Below are positions 11,898 through 23,870 of a DNA stretch of 64,000 nucleotides, one piece after another. The DNA is taken from positions 2,604,001-2,668,000 of the forward strand of contig CM066307.1 in the NCBI GenBank assembly GCA_033807695.1. The letters are read 5' to 3'. The translations under genes and the position numbers were made by a program. Below the pieces are notes generated by a model that made no database searches, was not told where the DNA came from, and saw nothing but the letters and a program-made list of their open reading frames with translations. The first letter of the stretch is position 1. The number at the start of each line of letters is the position of its first letter. The DNA comes from Daedaleopsis sinensis. Lineage: Eukaryota > Basidiomycota > Agaricomycetes > Polyporales > Polyporaceae.

Positions 11898-12589
11898 CGT
11901 GTACTTGCGTTGCGGGAGGAGGAGGAGGAGTGTAGAAAGGTGGGGAGTGCGAGCGCGACGGTGCGGAGGAGGACGTTAACTTGTGCACTGTTGGTCCTTG
12001 GACTCGACCTCCGGACGTGCGCCTCACGTGGTGCAAACGTGGCCGAATCTCCTCGGCGCTTACAGTACCTGGTTCCTGCCAGTGCGTCGGCGCCGCATCT
12101 GATTCTCTCTGTCTCAATATTGCTGAACATACACATGGAGCACTGACTTGGAGCACTGGGCTCGGATGCAGACTATGACTACAACTACAACTACAACTAC
12201 TCATCAATGGCGACGACTTCTTGCTTGAGATGACCCTGCCCTGGTCAACCCACCGCCCCGGGTGAGGTTTCGTCTAGTACGACATCAGTTTGACTGCTCC
12301 GCACGCCTTCTTCAACGTCCTACGTCCTTCGGGTGTGTACACATATGAGAACACTGCAGATAGCCTCCGGTTTTCCGGTCTCTATCGCTGATAGTCTTTC
12401 TGTGACAAATTCGTCACGCCTCATCGGCCATGTGGCTGTCAGACTCATCATCCCTGGCAGCAAGCCAGACTCATCAGCAATACGAATCGAAGAAGCTCAG
12501 CGTGCGTGTGTCCAGACTCTAATTCCTCCTGACATCAGCTCAAAATCATGCCCGGTGTATAGATTTAGATAGGTAAAAGATTGGACATG
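11898..12589. other. intergenic; possible 5' exon of SARAF-like gene
   Basis: The first 240 bases may hold the missing signal-peptide exon of the minus-strand SARAF-like gene: a frame reading VLLRTVALALPTFL lies here but is out of frame with the next exon. The remainder shows nothing recognisable. Confidence 0.4.
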
Positions 12590-13489
12590 CTTACTTCCGG
12601 TGGAACAGTGCGGCGGCTCGCTCACTGACCACAGACGAACGAACATTTGGTCATCTCCCGCTTCGATAGGGTAATGCCCCTTCTCACACTGCCGAGGGCC
12701 ATGTACCTGCATCTCGAGATGGAGCTGTCGTGTATGAAGCGGTGCGTCATCCAGCAAACCTTCAGGTCGAGCGAAAACTGAAACTGTGCAAGGCTCGGTC
12801 ATCTGTTGATGTTCACTGAATTCCAAGTGGCACCTGTGCGCACCCTTCCCGCACTGCAAGTGGTCTCGATTCTGATGTCTAAATACTGCGCCCAAGTTAC
12901 AGCTTATTAGAGTCCATAATGTCCGAACTTACATAAGATGGTGCGTGTATGATACATCTATCATGCATGCTAAGCTCTGGCCCCACACTCGCGCGGGTAA
13001 CATGCTAGAACATCGCACCGGGTGGTTCAGGGTGGTTCTTGCTGCTCCACAAGCGGCTCGCCCCTCGTAGTAGGCACTACTGTACCAGCCTACGGTAGTC
13101 GCACGATGTCTCAAGCTTGGACACAGGTGTCGGACGTGATTCTCCCACAAAGGTGAGCATGGGCGAGCTGCGGCTACATCTTCTCATCGGATTCGTACTC
13201 TCACCGTCACTGCCTCATCACTTTTGTACTGAAGTATGTCATTCAATTACAATGCAAGGTTTGTTCAGCTCATCGAGGCCTCGCTCAATCACCCTTGCCG
13301 GAGGTATGCAGATAGCCGGTGTCCGTGGTGGTGCCACATTGACTGCTCGCAGCACTACAGAACAAGGTTGGCTAAATGTCAGATAGCAGGTTCTATCTGA
13401 GGAGTCTACATCGACCTACATACGTCACCTCGCCATGATTTGATGCTCAGCGCAAGCATCGTAGCTTGTTCTATTTCCGCATATAAACC

Positions 13490-13497
13490 CTCCTCGC
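13490..13497 (+). promoter_or_regulatory. TATA box of DUF6534 gene A
   Basis: 'catataaa' lies about 50 bases before the ATG at 13543, and the same element in the same context precedes copy B. Confidence 0.65.
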
Positions 13498-13542
13498 CTC
13501 ACCCTGCTAAGATACACTGCCAACTTGGCCTTCGTTCTCGCG

Positions 13543-15815
13543 ATGACTCCCCCAGTACCCATCGACGTAGGCGACATTCTGGGAGTGCTTCTCATATGCA
13601 CATTCCTGAGCGCATTGTAAGTGTTGTGGTTCCTCTATTCGAGACGTGCTACCGTGTGCTGTCATCCTCACGTTCTCTGCTAGACTATATGGCTTTTTCC
13701 TCCATCAACTGTACCGATACGTCCGCTTGTTTCAAGGAACGGACTCGTTGTTCATCCGTAGCGTGGTCAGTTGCTCTACAGAATCTTCTATATTTGACCA
13801 CTTACCCGAAACGTACTTAATAGGTGGTTAGCATGACGTGAGTTGTTGCAGTTCATTGAAGATTGTAGCTCGCACTGAAAGTTACAACTCTCACTTACAG
13901 GACCATGGAGACGTTACACACAGTCCTGGCGATGCACGGATCGTGAGTGCCCTTATCTCGCAGAGTCTGTGTGCATCATTCTCATCTGAGAGACAGATAC
14001 AACCGACTGATCACGCATTATGCTGATCAAGAGGCATCGCAACTCCATATCTGGTAAGCACATTTTTTCCCGAGTTCACATTGAAAGGACTTCATACAAG
14101 GTCGCTCCAGGTCTATAAATGTACGTATCACGACACATTTTACTCCCTCAGCTAGCTCAACGAGATACACATGGTGTTGTGAAGATCAATCCCATAGTCT
14201 CAGTGCGTATAGTTGGGTTCCTTGAAGATACTGGTCGTATCTCATGCTACACACAGGCTGCCACCATGCTTCTCTCCCAGTTGTGAGATTACGCTCGTCT
14301 TTATGACGAGCACGAGCTTATATTAAGGCCACTGTGATCTAGGTTCTTCGTCAGACGAGTTTATCTCAGTGAGTTCTCGTCGTGCTCGCGTTACCTCAAA
14401 CCACCGCCGATTGTCGTGTTACAATGGTCTGACCGCGGCACACAGTGGGTGGTCCATACCGTTTGATCTCTGGGATTGCGGTAAGTGCGGAACGAGATTA
14501 TGATAACATACGGGATGCTTCATGAAAATTCTTAGGCTCTCTTCTTAATTTCGGAGTTCGGTACGAAGTCGCCTTCCGGAGAGTTTATGAACTTGAATTG
14601 ATCAGGTCCACGATTTCTTAGGAGCGGCTACAGGTGTGTCTACTCCGCTGCTCGAGTCTCAAAATATCAATGATTGACTGGCCTACTGTCAGCCCTCGTG
14701 ACCAAAACGTGAGTTTCGCATTCGTCAATATATGTACATATAAGCTGGAGAATTTACTGAGTTCTTTAGAATCCTTCACTCTGATCTCACTGTCGTCAAT
14801 GTGAGATACATATGGCTGACATGCCGTGTAGAAGCTTCACTGACATGGGAATCGTGCAGAAGCTTGTCGCAGTATATATCTCACTGGCAACAGTTGGGGA
14901 CCTGTTGGTCTCAGGCTCTTTATGCAGTATGCTCTACAAGAGCCGCTCTCAGACTGATACAGCAGCGAAGCACGTTATGAATATACATTCTCGGTGTTCC
15001 TTGAGTATTGACATAATCTCTAGGTCCGAACCACTTTCCGACAAATTACAAACATACGTCGTCAATACTGGTAAGTAGAGCCCGTCGCTTCCTACCGTCT
15101 TTGATTCCTGCTCATGACAAATAAATATAGGGCTGCTGCATTGGTACGCAGGACAAGTAGCTCCAGATGAAAGTCACGTTAACACTGCAGCCTTAGTATC
15201 TTGAACGTCATTACGTTATCTTGCGTAAGTTAAGTTTGACATTTTAGTCGACGCAAGTATCTCAGGGAGGGTATTTATAGGCACTCGCATTTTCTCAAAC
15301 CGTCATCGGTGCGAGTCTAAGTCTTATAAACACGAAAGGTGGGCAAGCACGTCGCCAGGATCTACTCCGAGTCGGTTTAGGAGCTGACTCTCACCGTCCC
15401 ATCCGGTCACCAGTGTACGGAATAACTCTGCTGACCGTGTAGGTTCTCAATCCCAGATGTGCTTCCACGGCGCACTCATAACTTGGGGTTAAAAATGCAG
15501 GCTCAATTCACGCAAACTACTGCTCAGCCGGGGCGTGCGCGTCTTCGAAAACGGCGAGTTCTTTGGCCTGCGGTCTATCGCGCGCGCGGAGCATCTCGTG
15601 ACAAAGGAACGGTGGAATGTACCACATGTGCGCGGCCACTGGTGTTGTTACTCGTGATATACCTTGACTGACGGAGCACACAGGCTCACAACCACGATGG
15701 CTCTTCGAAGTTGATCAGTATCAACGTGGCAAAGGACTCGGAGACCGACACCCTTGGGAGCTCGGGCAACTTGAAGTCAAGCCAACTAGAGGCTGGGGTT
15801 GGAGACACTCTCTAA
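13543..15815 (+). CDS. DUF6534-type multi-pass membrane protein (copy A)
   Basis: I can thread 22 exons in one continuous frame to 337 residues. Exon lengths are 74, 82, 14, 42, 57, 10, 18, 26, 26, 35, 25, 12, 16, 31, 110, 50, 13, 34, 55, 25, 127 and 132 nt. Landmarks are GVLLICTFLSALLYGFFLHQ, METLHTVLAMHGSYNRLITH, LFFVRRVYLMGGPYRLISGI, KLVAVYISLATVGDLLVSGS, VYGITLLTVLNSRK and a charged C-tail (SINVAKDSETD). This is the seven-TM pattern of the basidiomycete DUF6534 family; the function is unknown, with plasma or internal membrane location inferred. The intron after exon 15 uses a GC donor (gcacgt) where copy B has GT. Tandem partner of B; the ORF is intact despite the duplication. Confidence 0.8.
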
Positions 15816-15830
15816 CGGTAGTAATTTGAA

Positions 15831-16744
15831 ACACGAGACAACAGCACCAGTGGCAGGCATGTAGTACAAAGTTTGCTCACTAGCGTTGACCCGAATATAT
15901 GATGCCCCACGTGCTGCGCAATACTTGTAGCTACATGCCAGGTCCTTGGCGACATGGCTACAGACATGGCTGTTTGCTAAACGCTGCCAACCCAGGTTAT
16001 CCGTTCCTCGCCGATTCACCGAAGAAGCGGAAGGCGAACTCCGAGGAGTCCGTCGTCGCAGTTATGGTCGAGTCGCTATTCCGATTCGCCCTTCCGTACC
16101 CGTGGTCCCCGCGCAGAGGAATGAATCCGGGTGATCGTGTATCTGGGCCCCGCAGTCCGGTGTCCAGGAGTTGCAAGCCTGCACTAGCTTGTCCGAACAC
16201 AAGTCGCAGCCGATGGATGGTGCTGATACAGACCAACAGGGGGGCGCAAATCGACTTCAGTACCCGGGGTTAAGTGAATTAAGGACATTTCGCTGGACCC
16301 CCATCGGGCCGTTCCGGGCCTTCAGCGCTAGATGATGATTACTCTCGGTCGCTTGTACTTAGTATCCTCTAAATTGGATTCGTCATGCCTCATCGACATG
16401 CGGCCAGCCATCTGGCCCTCACTGGACTCATCGACAAGGCTCATCCCTCAGCGTGCGTGTGTTCATTGTCTCCTAACACCAGCTCAAATTTATACCGGGT
16501 GCATCGATTGGTGTTAGTGTTTTATTCCCGATGGCAAGCGGCGGCAGACTGACTCCGTGGCACTGCTACACTGCCTACAGACACTGGAGATGGTGTCGGC
16601 TCCAGTCTCCATCGGCCATCTGGCTCTCATACTAATTCAAGCAGCGGACACGATTTTGAGCTGATGTTAAGACGAAGTCAACACAAGCACGACGATGCTT
16701 GCTATAAGGAGATATGTAACATGGTTAGGCTATGCCCGGTGCCA
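15831..16744. other. spacer between duplicated units
   Basis: No coding frame with a family signature. A minus-strand frame at 15786-16019 is antisense to the end of copy A. Nothing else was recognised. Confidence 0.5.
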
Positions 16745-17629
16745 GCAAGCGGCGGCTCGCTCACTGACCACAGATGGATCAACATCTAGTCATCTCCTAT
16801 CTATGGCCCACTGCGATAGGGCAATGCCGCTTCTCACACTGACGAGGGCCGTGTACCTGAATCTCGAAATGGAGCTGTTCTCAGCTCTCGTGTGTGAAGC
16901 GGTGCATCATACAGCAAACCTTCATGTCGAGCGACTGAAACTGTGCAAGGTTTGGTCATCTGATGTGCGCGCACTGAACTCGAAGCACCTGTGTGCACCC
17001 GTTGCGCTTCCCGCACTGTGAGTGGTCGTGATTATGATGCAATGACCGCGCCCAAGTTACAGCTTATAGGCTAGTCCATCACATCCGAACTTCTATAAGA
17101 TGGTGCGTGTATGATGCATCTGTTGGCATACATGCTAAGCTCTGACCCCACACCCACGCAAGTTTACTACACGCTACAATATAGTACCGAGCGGTTTCCA
17201 CTGCTTCTCAAGCGGCGCGCCCCTCGTAGGCACTTAGAGCCTACCGTAAAGCTCGCATGCTTTCTCAAGCTTCAAGTTGTACACAGGTGTCGGACATGAT
17301 TCTCCCACATAGGCGAGCTGTGGCTACATCTTCATCGAATTCGTATACACACTGTCACTGCCTCATCATTTTTGTGCCGAAGTCTATCATTCAATTACGA
17401 TGCAAGCTTTGTTCATCTCCCCGAGGCCTCGCTCAATTAGCCTTTGAGGTATGCCAATAGCCACCGAGGTGGCAGAAAGTTACTAACCGCTCTCAGCACT
17501 GCACACCACAGTCAGATGGCCAAGTGCTAAATGACACGTACGATCTGAGGACTCTACCTCGACCCTACATATGTCACCTCATCATGATTTGATGCTCTAG
17601 CGCAAGCATCATATCTTGTACTGTCTCCG

Positions 17630-17637
17630 CATATAAA
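17630..17637 (+). promoter_or_regulatory. TATA box of DUF6534 gene B
   Basis: 'catataaa' about 68 bases before the ATG at 17702, in the same context as in copy A. Confidence 0.62.
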
Positions 17638-17701
17638 CACTCCTCTCCTCGCTCAGGCCCTGCTCCTAAGGTACACCTCCAACTTGGCCTTCGCTCTCGC
17701 G

Positions 17702-20010
17702 ATGGATTCCGAGTACCCAGTACCCAGCGACATCGTAGGCAAAATCCTAGGAGTGCTTCTCATCTGCACATTCCTGAGCGCATTGTGAGTGTTTTGGTTC
17801 CTCTATTCAAGACGCGCTACTCACGTTCTCTGCTAGACTATATGGCTTTTTTCTCCATCAACTGTACCGATATGTCCACTTGTTTCAAGGAACGGACTCA
17901 TTGTTCATCCGTACCTTGGTCAGCTGCTCTATGGCACCTCCGAATGTATTTGTCTACTAACTCGAAGTGTTCCTACTAGGTGGTTAGCATAACGTGAGTC
18001 GTTGCAGCTCATTGAAGATTGTAGCTCGCAATTAGAACTCTTACTTACAGTATTATGGAGACGTTACACACAATCCTGACCATGCATGGATCGTAAGTGC
18101 TCCCACCTCGCAGCGTCTCTGCATTATTCTCATCTGAGAGACAGATACAATCGATTGATCACGCATTATGCTGAACCAGAGGCATTGCTACTCCAAATCT
18201 GGTAAGCAGATTTGATGCCGAGTTCACTGTAAAGTGATCTCATACAAGGTTGCTCCAGGTCTATAGATGTACGTATCACGGTACATTCTACTCGCTCAGC
18301 TCATTCAACCAGATACACATGGTGTTGTGAAGATTTATCCTATAGTCTCAGTACGTCTAGTGCCGGGTTCCTTAAACATACTGGTCGTATCTCATGCTAC
18401 ACACAGGCTATCACCATGTTTCTCTCCCAGTTGTGAGATGACACTCTTCTTTATGATGAACACGTGCTTATCATGACACTTTGTTCCAGGTTTTTCGTCA
18501 GACGAGTTTATCTCAGTGAGTTCTTTTAGTGATCCTGTTAACGCAACTTATCACCGCCGATTGCCGGGTTACTAACGGAGATATTCTGGTGGCGGCGCAC
18601 AGTGGGTGATCCATATCGTCTGATCTCTGGGATTGCGGTAAGTGCGGAACAGGATATAAAGACATACTACTGGATGCTCATTGCTTCTTGATAACTTCTA
18701 GACTCTCTTTTTTATTGCGGAGATGGGTACGAAGCTGCTCTCTGGGGAGTTTATGAACTTGAGCTGATCAGGTCTACGATATCTTAGGAGCAGCTACAGG
18801 TGCGCATAATCCGCTTTCCCCACTCGAGTCTCCATGAGCACAAGTAGCTGATACCGGCCTACTATCAGCGCTCGTGACCAAAACGTGAGTTTCGCGTCGG
18901 TTAATATATGCACATACAATATGGAGAGCTTACTGAGTTCTTCAGAATCCTTGGAGCTAAGCTCGCTGATGTCAATGTGAGATACGAGTAACTGACATGC
19001 CGTGTAGAAGCTTCACTGACATGTGAATCGTGCAGAACCTGGTCGCAGTATCTGTCTCAGTGGTAACAGGTGGGGACCTGTTAGTCTCGGCCTCTTTGGG
19101 TCGCATGCTCTACAAGAGCCGTTTACAGAGTGACACAGCAGCAAAGTACGTTATGAATATACATTGTCGGTGTTCTTTGAGTATTGACATATTCTCTAGG
19201 TCCGAACCTCTTTCCGACAAAGTTCAAACATATGTTGTGAATACTGGTAAGCGGACCCGCCGCTTCCTACCGTCTTTAATTCCTGCTCATGACAAATAAA
19301 TATAGGGCTGCTGCATTGGTACGCAGTACATGTAGCTCCAGATAAAAGCCACGTTAACACTTCAGCCTTAGTATTATGAACATCTTGTCGTTGACTTTCG
19401 TAAGTTTCAAGTTGGTTCGACATTGTGAACGACGCACAAGGATATTAAGGAGTGTATTTACAGGCACTCGCATCTCCTGACACTGTCATCGGTGGAGGTA
19501 TCAATGTTATAAACACGAAAGGTGCGCAAGCACGTCGCCAAGATCTACTTGGTTTATGAGCTGATCTCACGGTCATACCCGGCTATCAGTGTACGGAATA
19601 ACTCTGCTGACAGTGTAGGTTCTCAATCCTCGAAGTGCTTCCGTAGCGCACTAATAATGAGGGATCAAATAATACAGGCTAAATTCACGCAAACTACTAC
19701 TCAGCCGAGGCGTGCGCGTCTTCGAAAACGGCGAGTTCTTTGGCATGAGGTCTATCGCACGGGCGGATCGTCTCGCTACCAAGGAACGCTGGAATGTACC
19801 ACATGTGCGCAGTCACTAATGCTGTCGCTCGGGGTATACTTTAACTGACGGAGTGCACAGGCTCACAATCACGATGCCGCTTCGAAGTTGATCAGTATCA
19901 ACGTCGCAACGGACTCGGAGACCGACAAAGGGAGCTCAGGGAACTTGAAGTCGAGTCAACTTGAAGCCGGGATGGAGTCGATCGCCAGTGGTGTAGGAGA
20001 CACTCTCTAA
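17702..20010 (+). CDS. DUF6534-type multi-pass membrane protein (copy B)
   Basis: Same gene as copy A after tandem duplication, with the same exon ladder (83, 82, 14, 42, 57, 10, ?, 26, 26, 35, 25, 12, 16, 31, 110, 50, 13, 34, 58, 25, 127, 150). It starts MDSEYPVPSDIVGKILGVLL and ends with the charged tail SINVATDSETDKGSSGNLKS. Exon 7 is the odd one: the acceptor that gives 18 nt in A is altered. The best remaining in-frame choice is a 9-nt exon (acceptor 'caaccag', coding IHM), giving 344 residues; the other nearby acceptor gives 22 nt and breaks the frame. All other splice sites look sound. It is either functional with a shortened loop or an early pseudogene. Confidence 0.75.
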
Positions 20011-20025
20011 CAGTATCAATTGTAC

Positions 20026-22600
20026 AATGCGAGGGTGCACCGACAGTCGTGTATACTATCTGCTCGGAATCGTGTGTACACATCTGTTTCGAACTCTGCG
20101 ACTCCGCCGCGGACGGTTGAGCGACTCGGAGGTTCTGCGTGATATAGCAGCGTCGCGTCACGGTGGCGGTGCTGCTCCTTGTTGAATTTCTCCCTTACAC
20201 TGGCGCCCTCCGACTCCACGCTCAACGTCGACGCCCCTGGTAACTTCATGCAGACTGATTTGAAGGAACCTGTCTCTTACCTGGCCTATACTCTTGCAAG
20301 TCAATATGAAGGCTTGTCAGATTCAATCGCTCTCAATCCACCACTCTTGAGGTTGAAGCCTGAGCCTTAAGGCTCACTACCGGCCGCCGCTACTAGACGG
20401 CGCAGTAAGTATTCCATCACAGTCGCAGCATTATCACTGACGGCGTTAACTGCACTGTTTTCTCAGAACTTTTCCCTCTCTGTGGGATTACTCGCGATGC
20501 CTCCCAGACGAGCAGTGCAGTGGTTCCTGAAGGTAGATCGATCATCGCGCAAACGACTCTTCCCAGAATGTGGTTACACTCAAAGAGCCAGAAAGATGTG
20601 TGTCAATATCTTGGCCTGAAGTCACGAGATACTGATAGTGGCGGGTAGGCTGAACAAACCATACGTATTCAAGAACTACATCAGGGCTAGCAAGCAGCGG
20701 ATTCCGCCAACGTGTCAGGTGTCACGGCGGTCCTCGATGTCGTCGCCGGCTCCTGTGCATGGGTTCCTGATTTTGCAAACGTGCGAGTCGTTGCCTCTGC
20801 AGATCGTGAGAGCTCAATTCGACACCCCTGTTATAGCTGTACGCCTGCGACATCAACACGAAGTTCTTCCCCGGACCGGATACGGCAGGGCGTCATGACT
20901 CATCTGAAGCCGTTCCCAGAGACCTGCATAGGGTGTTCGATCTCGTCCATGTCAGCTTGCTGCTCTTCTGTCTGACAGAAGCGGAGTGGGACAGTGCGCT
21001 GAAGAACATCCGGCAGGTCATGAGTAAGTTTTACTCGCTTCTCCCTCTGGAGCGAAGCTGATGAGATGGCGCCGCCGGTCATAGAGCCCGGGGTTCCTTT
21101 TGATAGAAGGAGAATATTCGGCATCATCTCCCGGAGTCAAAGCGCCATCCAAGGAGGTAGAGCGCACCGAAAAGGACTTTGCGACGCAGATATCAAGAGA
21201 GGGGTGGCTTAGAATCGCCAGCCGACTGTTAACGGGCCACTCGCTAGAGTGCGGATTCTACCCCCAGTGAGGCCGTCCCTTCGGATGTTGATCTGCAAAC
21301 ACGATCCTGACAGCATCCATCTCCATCACAGCTTCCCTTATCGGCTTCCATTTCAGGCTTCTGTGCGCTGCAGGGATGGACATGGTTGCAACAGAGCGCA
21401 CCATGTTGCCCTGGGTGCGCTCTGTCGGGGTATGCAGGGACACACAGGTCGGAATCTGTCCGGCTGCGTGGAGTTTACACTGAAGAATACACGTTTCCAT
21501 CTTTCGGGGTACCGGCGCGGCACTGATGGAACTTGCTGAAGAATGCATATAGGTCGACTATCACCCCTGCAAAGGGATTGAACGCGATTCTGTAGGAGGT
21601 TGAGCGAGGGTTGGAGAAAGAGGATCCATTCTCCAACCCACTCGGTACGTTGTGGTGAGAGAAGATTGAGAGGGATCACTGTTGCTGACGACTGCCAAGT
21701 CGGTTTGGGACTTTCGTCTTGATGATGTTTGTGTAACAGAACAAGTACGAGGCATGGTCTTAGTACTGATCCGTCAAGGTTAAGGGGGATAGACGTAAAT
21801 GATTGCCTTATCTAGATGCAAGGGGCCTGTCTGTGCGTGCGAGTGATGGAAGAGAACTCGGCCGAGCACGGCGCAACATCTTGACAGTCCTGCGACAATC
21901 CTACCTCGGAATCGCTCTGTATGTGACCTCTACTATCACTAATTAACATAAATCTGCACGTACTAACTTGTATAGCGAGTAACTGAATGACGCCGCATTG
22001 GTCTCAGCACCATCCCCGAAGAGCCAACACGCAATCCTTGCGATATCACCCATAGCCTCAAGCTCTAAAATCGCCACACACCCAAGTTGAGATACTAAGA
22101 AGCGGTATCGAGCCGCATCACCACATGATGACAGATACCGCGCAAGCAGTAGGGCGGATTATATTCGTTCGTTGCTCTAGGAATCCTCACCTGGCTCAGG
22201 GGTGACGTGACGAGCCCTGGTATGTTGTGAAACTTCCCATACTCTCCGGATACAATCATCGTGACTAATCATCTCGGACTTCGAGCTCCAAACTCTCCTA
22301 ATCTGTAGGTTCGCTGCATAACAAGACGGGGAACCACTGTCGAAGGTTTCTCATCAGGATCGCAAGTTACCCGTCTCCCTACTCGACGACTGCACGCTTA
22401 ATGGAAACTACACTCACCTATCCCTATCTGGACTAGAAACGTGCTTGGTCGGCTCAGCTTCGGACTTCACTTTGATGCAGAACATGTCCTCCGTCCGACC
22501 ATCTGACCGAACTCCCCGCCCATGTGAGCGTTTGATGTTGATCACCCAGGTCCGATAAACTAACGCTTCGATTCCTACACGGCCAAAAGGCATTCTGAGT
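20026..22600. other. gene-poor; one unrecognised coding-like stretch
   Basis: Most of this shows no gene. Around 20843-21010 a plus-strand frame reads INTKFFPGPDTAG ... SLLLFCLTEAEWDSALKNIR after a 'ctgttatag' acceptor and ends at a GTAAG donor. About 60 bases later a second piece reads PGVPFDRRRIFGIISRSQSA until a stop near 21212. The composition looks like protein, but I do not recognise the family and find no start codon. It may be a broken gene. Confidence 0.35.
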
Positions 22601-23384
22601 TGATCTTGTGTTTCGTCGCACACTCGGACCCTTAAGATTAATTTCTCAAGTTTACCTTAGGGGCCATGTGTCATTCTCAAGATTAGTGAAAATTAAGAGA
22701 ATCTTAAGCTCGGCATTCTCGCTTGTATTTCGCCTAACGATCCAATTCTCACGTCCCTTTCCTGCCGGTGAACAGACGCCAAAAAGCCTTGTCCGCCGCA
22801 CGTGATCCAGTGCAGCGCCTGTCGGGCTTTGTCGGGTTCAGCGAGCCGCGTCAGGCCGCGTCAGGCGCTTTGCCACGTCTCTCTCGCTCCCAACTCGCTC
22901 CTCCATCTTCTCAGTCCAAGTCCGAAGTCCCTCATCCTCCTGACGGCCACCCTCAGCCTGTCCCATCCGCTGGTGTCTCTCTCTCATCTGGTGTCTGGCG
23001 TCCCACTTTGGGCTTCATACAAATCTTTCACTGTCTTGGACACCACTCTCAGGCAGATGTGCTGGCAGCAACAAGGCAACAGCCATTGGTGAGACGCTGC
23101 GTCACCCACGATGTCCCTTAAGTAAGTTGCAACTGGTTGAGTGTGGACCATGACCATGCAGTAGCCACTCCGTTAGGCCCATCACAGTGCACAACAGGGT
23201 CTCGCTGTCGTCCAATGGAGGTGACTCTTCAAGAGTGGGTGAGTGTCAGCTCTTGCTTTGTTCACGGTCACTTGAGACTCACTGACTCCATTGTTTTCAG
23301 GCATTTATCAGTATCACGATGCTGTAGTATTTGGTGAGCTTCGACCGTCTTCTGTCTCGACGTTCTAGAGGTCTGATATCCATA
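22601..23384. other. intergenic, AT-rich palindromes
   Basis: A short inverted repeat (cttaagatt at 22631, aatcttaag at 22700) brackets about 60 bases that also repeat 'ttctcaag'. No gene was recognised. Confidence 0.4.
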
Positions 23385-23559
23385 CTACCAGCCTGGTCTG
23401 TGACTCATTTCGCCCCCCTCCCGCCCTCCGCTCTCAGACTGTGCCACACTGCACACTCCTTCCTCTTCCGGTCTCGCTATGCTTTGTGAGTACGTCCGCT
23501 GAGATATCAGCCGCCTCTCAGATGTTGTCAATAGGTCAATGTCAATTAGCATCATCATG

Positions 23560-23870
23560 GCCGCCCCCGGTTCCCTCAAGATATCGACCCACGGCGCGAG
23601 CGCGACGTCGACGAGCGAGAACTGCTCCCCGAGGAAGTATGGGCCCTTCGCGCAGAGCGTGCGCAGCGCCGCGTAGTACTCTTCTCGGTACGTCCTCCGT
23701 CTCCCCCCGTCCTGCTCTTGCAGCAGCTGCATGAACCCGGGCACGATCCGCTTCACGACGTGGTCCGTTAGGAGGCGCATGTACGTGCCCTCGAACGCGT
23801 CGGCGGGCGGGATGTGCGGTGCGTGGCCCGGGAACGCGGCCTCGAGGAGCTCGTACTCTGTCCGCGGCAG
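23560..23870 (-). pseudogene. glutathione S-transferase C-terminal fragment
   Basis: The minus frame reads RTEYELLEAAFPGHAPHIPP, then HVVKRIVPGFMQLLQEQD, KGPYFLGEQFSLVDVALAPW and ILREPGAA. This is the helical C-terminal domain of an omega-like GST, including the conserved FSLVD(V)ALAPW stretch. The thioredoxin-fold N-terminal half with the catalytic residue is absent: upstream sequence has no acceptor or matching frame, and after GAA the frame loses similarity. This is a truncated copy, unlikely to be an active enzyme, unless the N-terminal exons lie far upstream. Confidence 0.72.

Larger units (their letters stand above)
12590..20025 (+). repeat. tandem segmental duplication (two units of about 3.25 kb)
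   Basis: Unit 1 (about 12590-15830) and unit 2 (about 16745-20025) are colinear and clearly similar along their whole length, non-coding upstream parts included ('ggcggctcgctcactgaccacag' lies near both unit starts). The offset is 4159 at the start codons and 4195 at the stops. Each unit carries one DUF6534-family gene with the same promoter layout. The 15831-16744 spacer shows no gene. Confidence 0.9.

Noticed and set aside
13543..20010. Copies A and B as pseudogenes
   Set aside because: Apart from one altered acceptor in B and a GC donor in A, all 22 exons stay in frame with standard splice sites.
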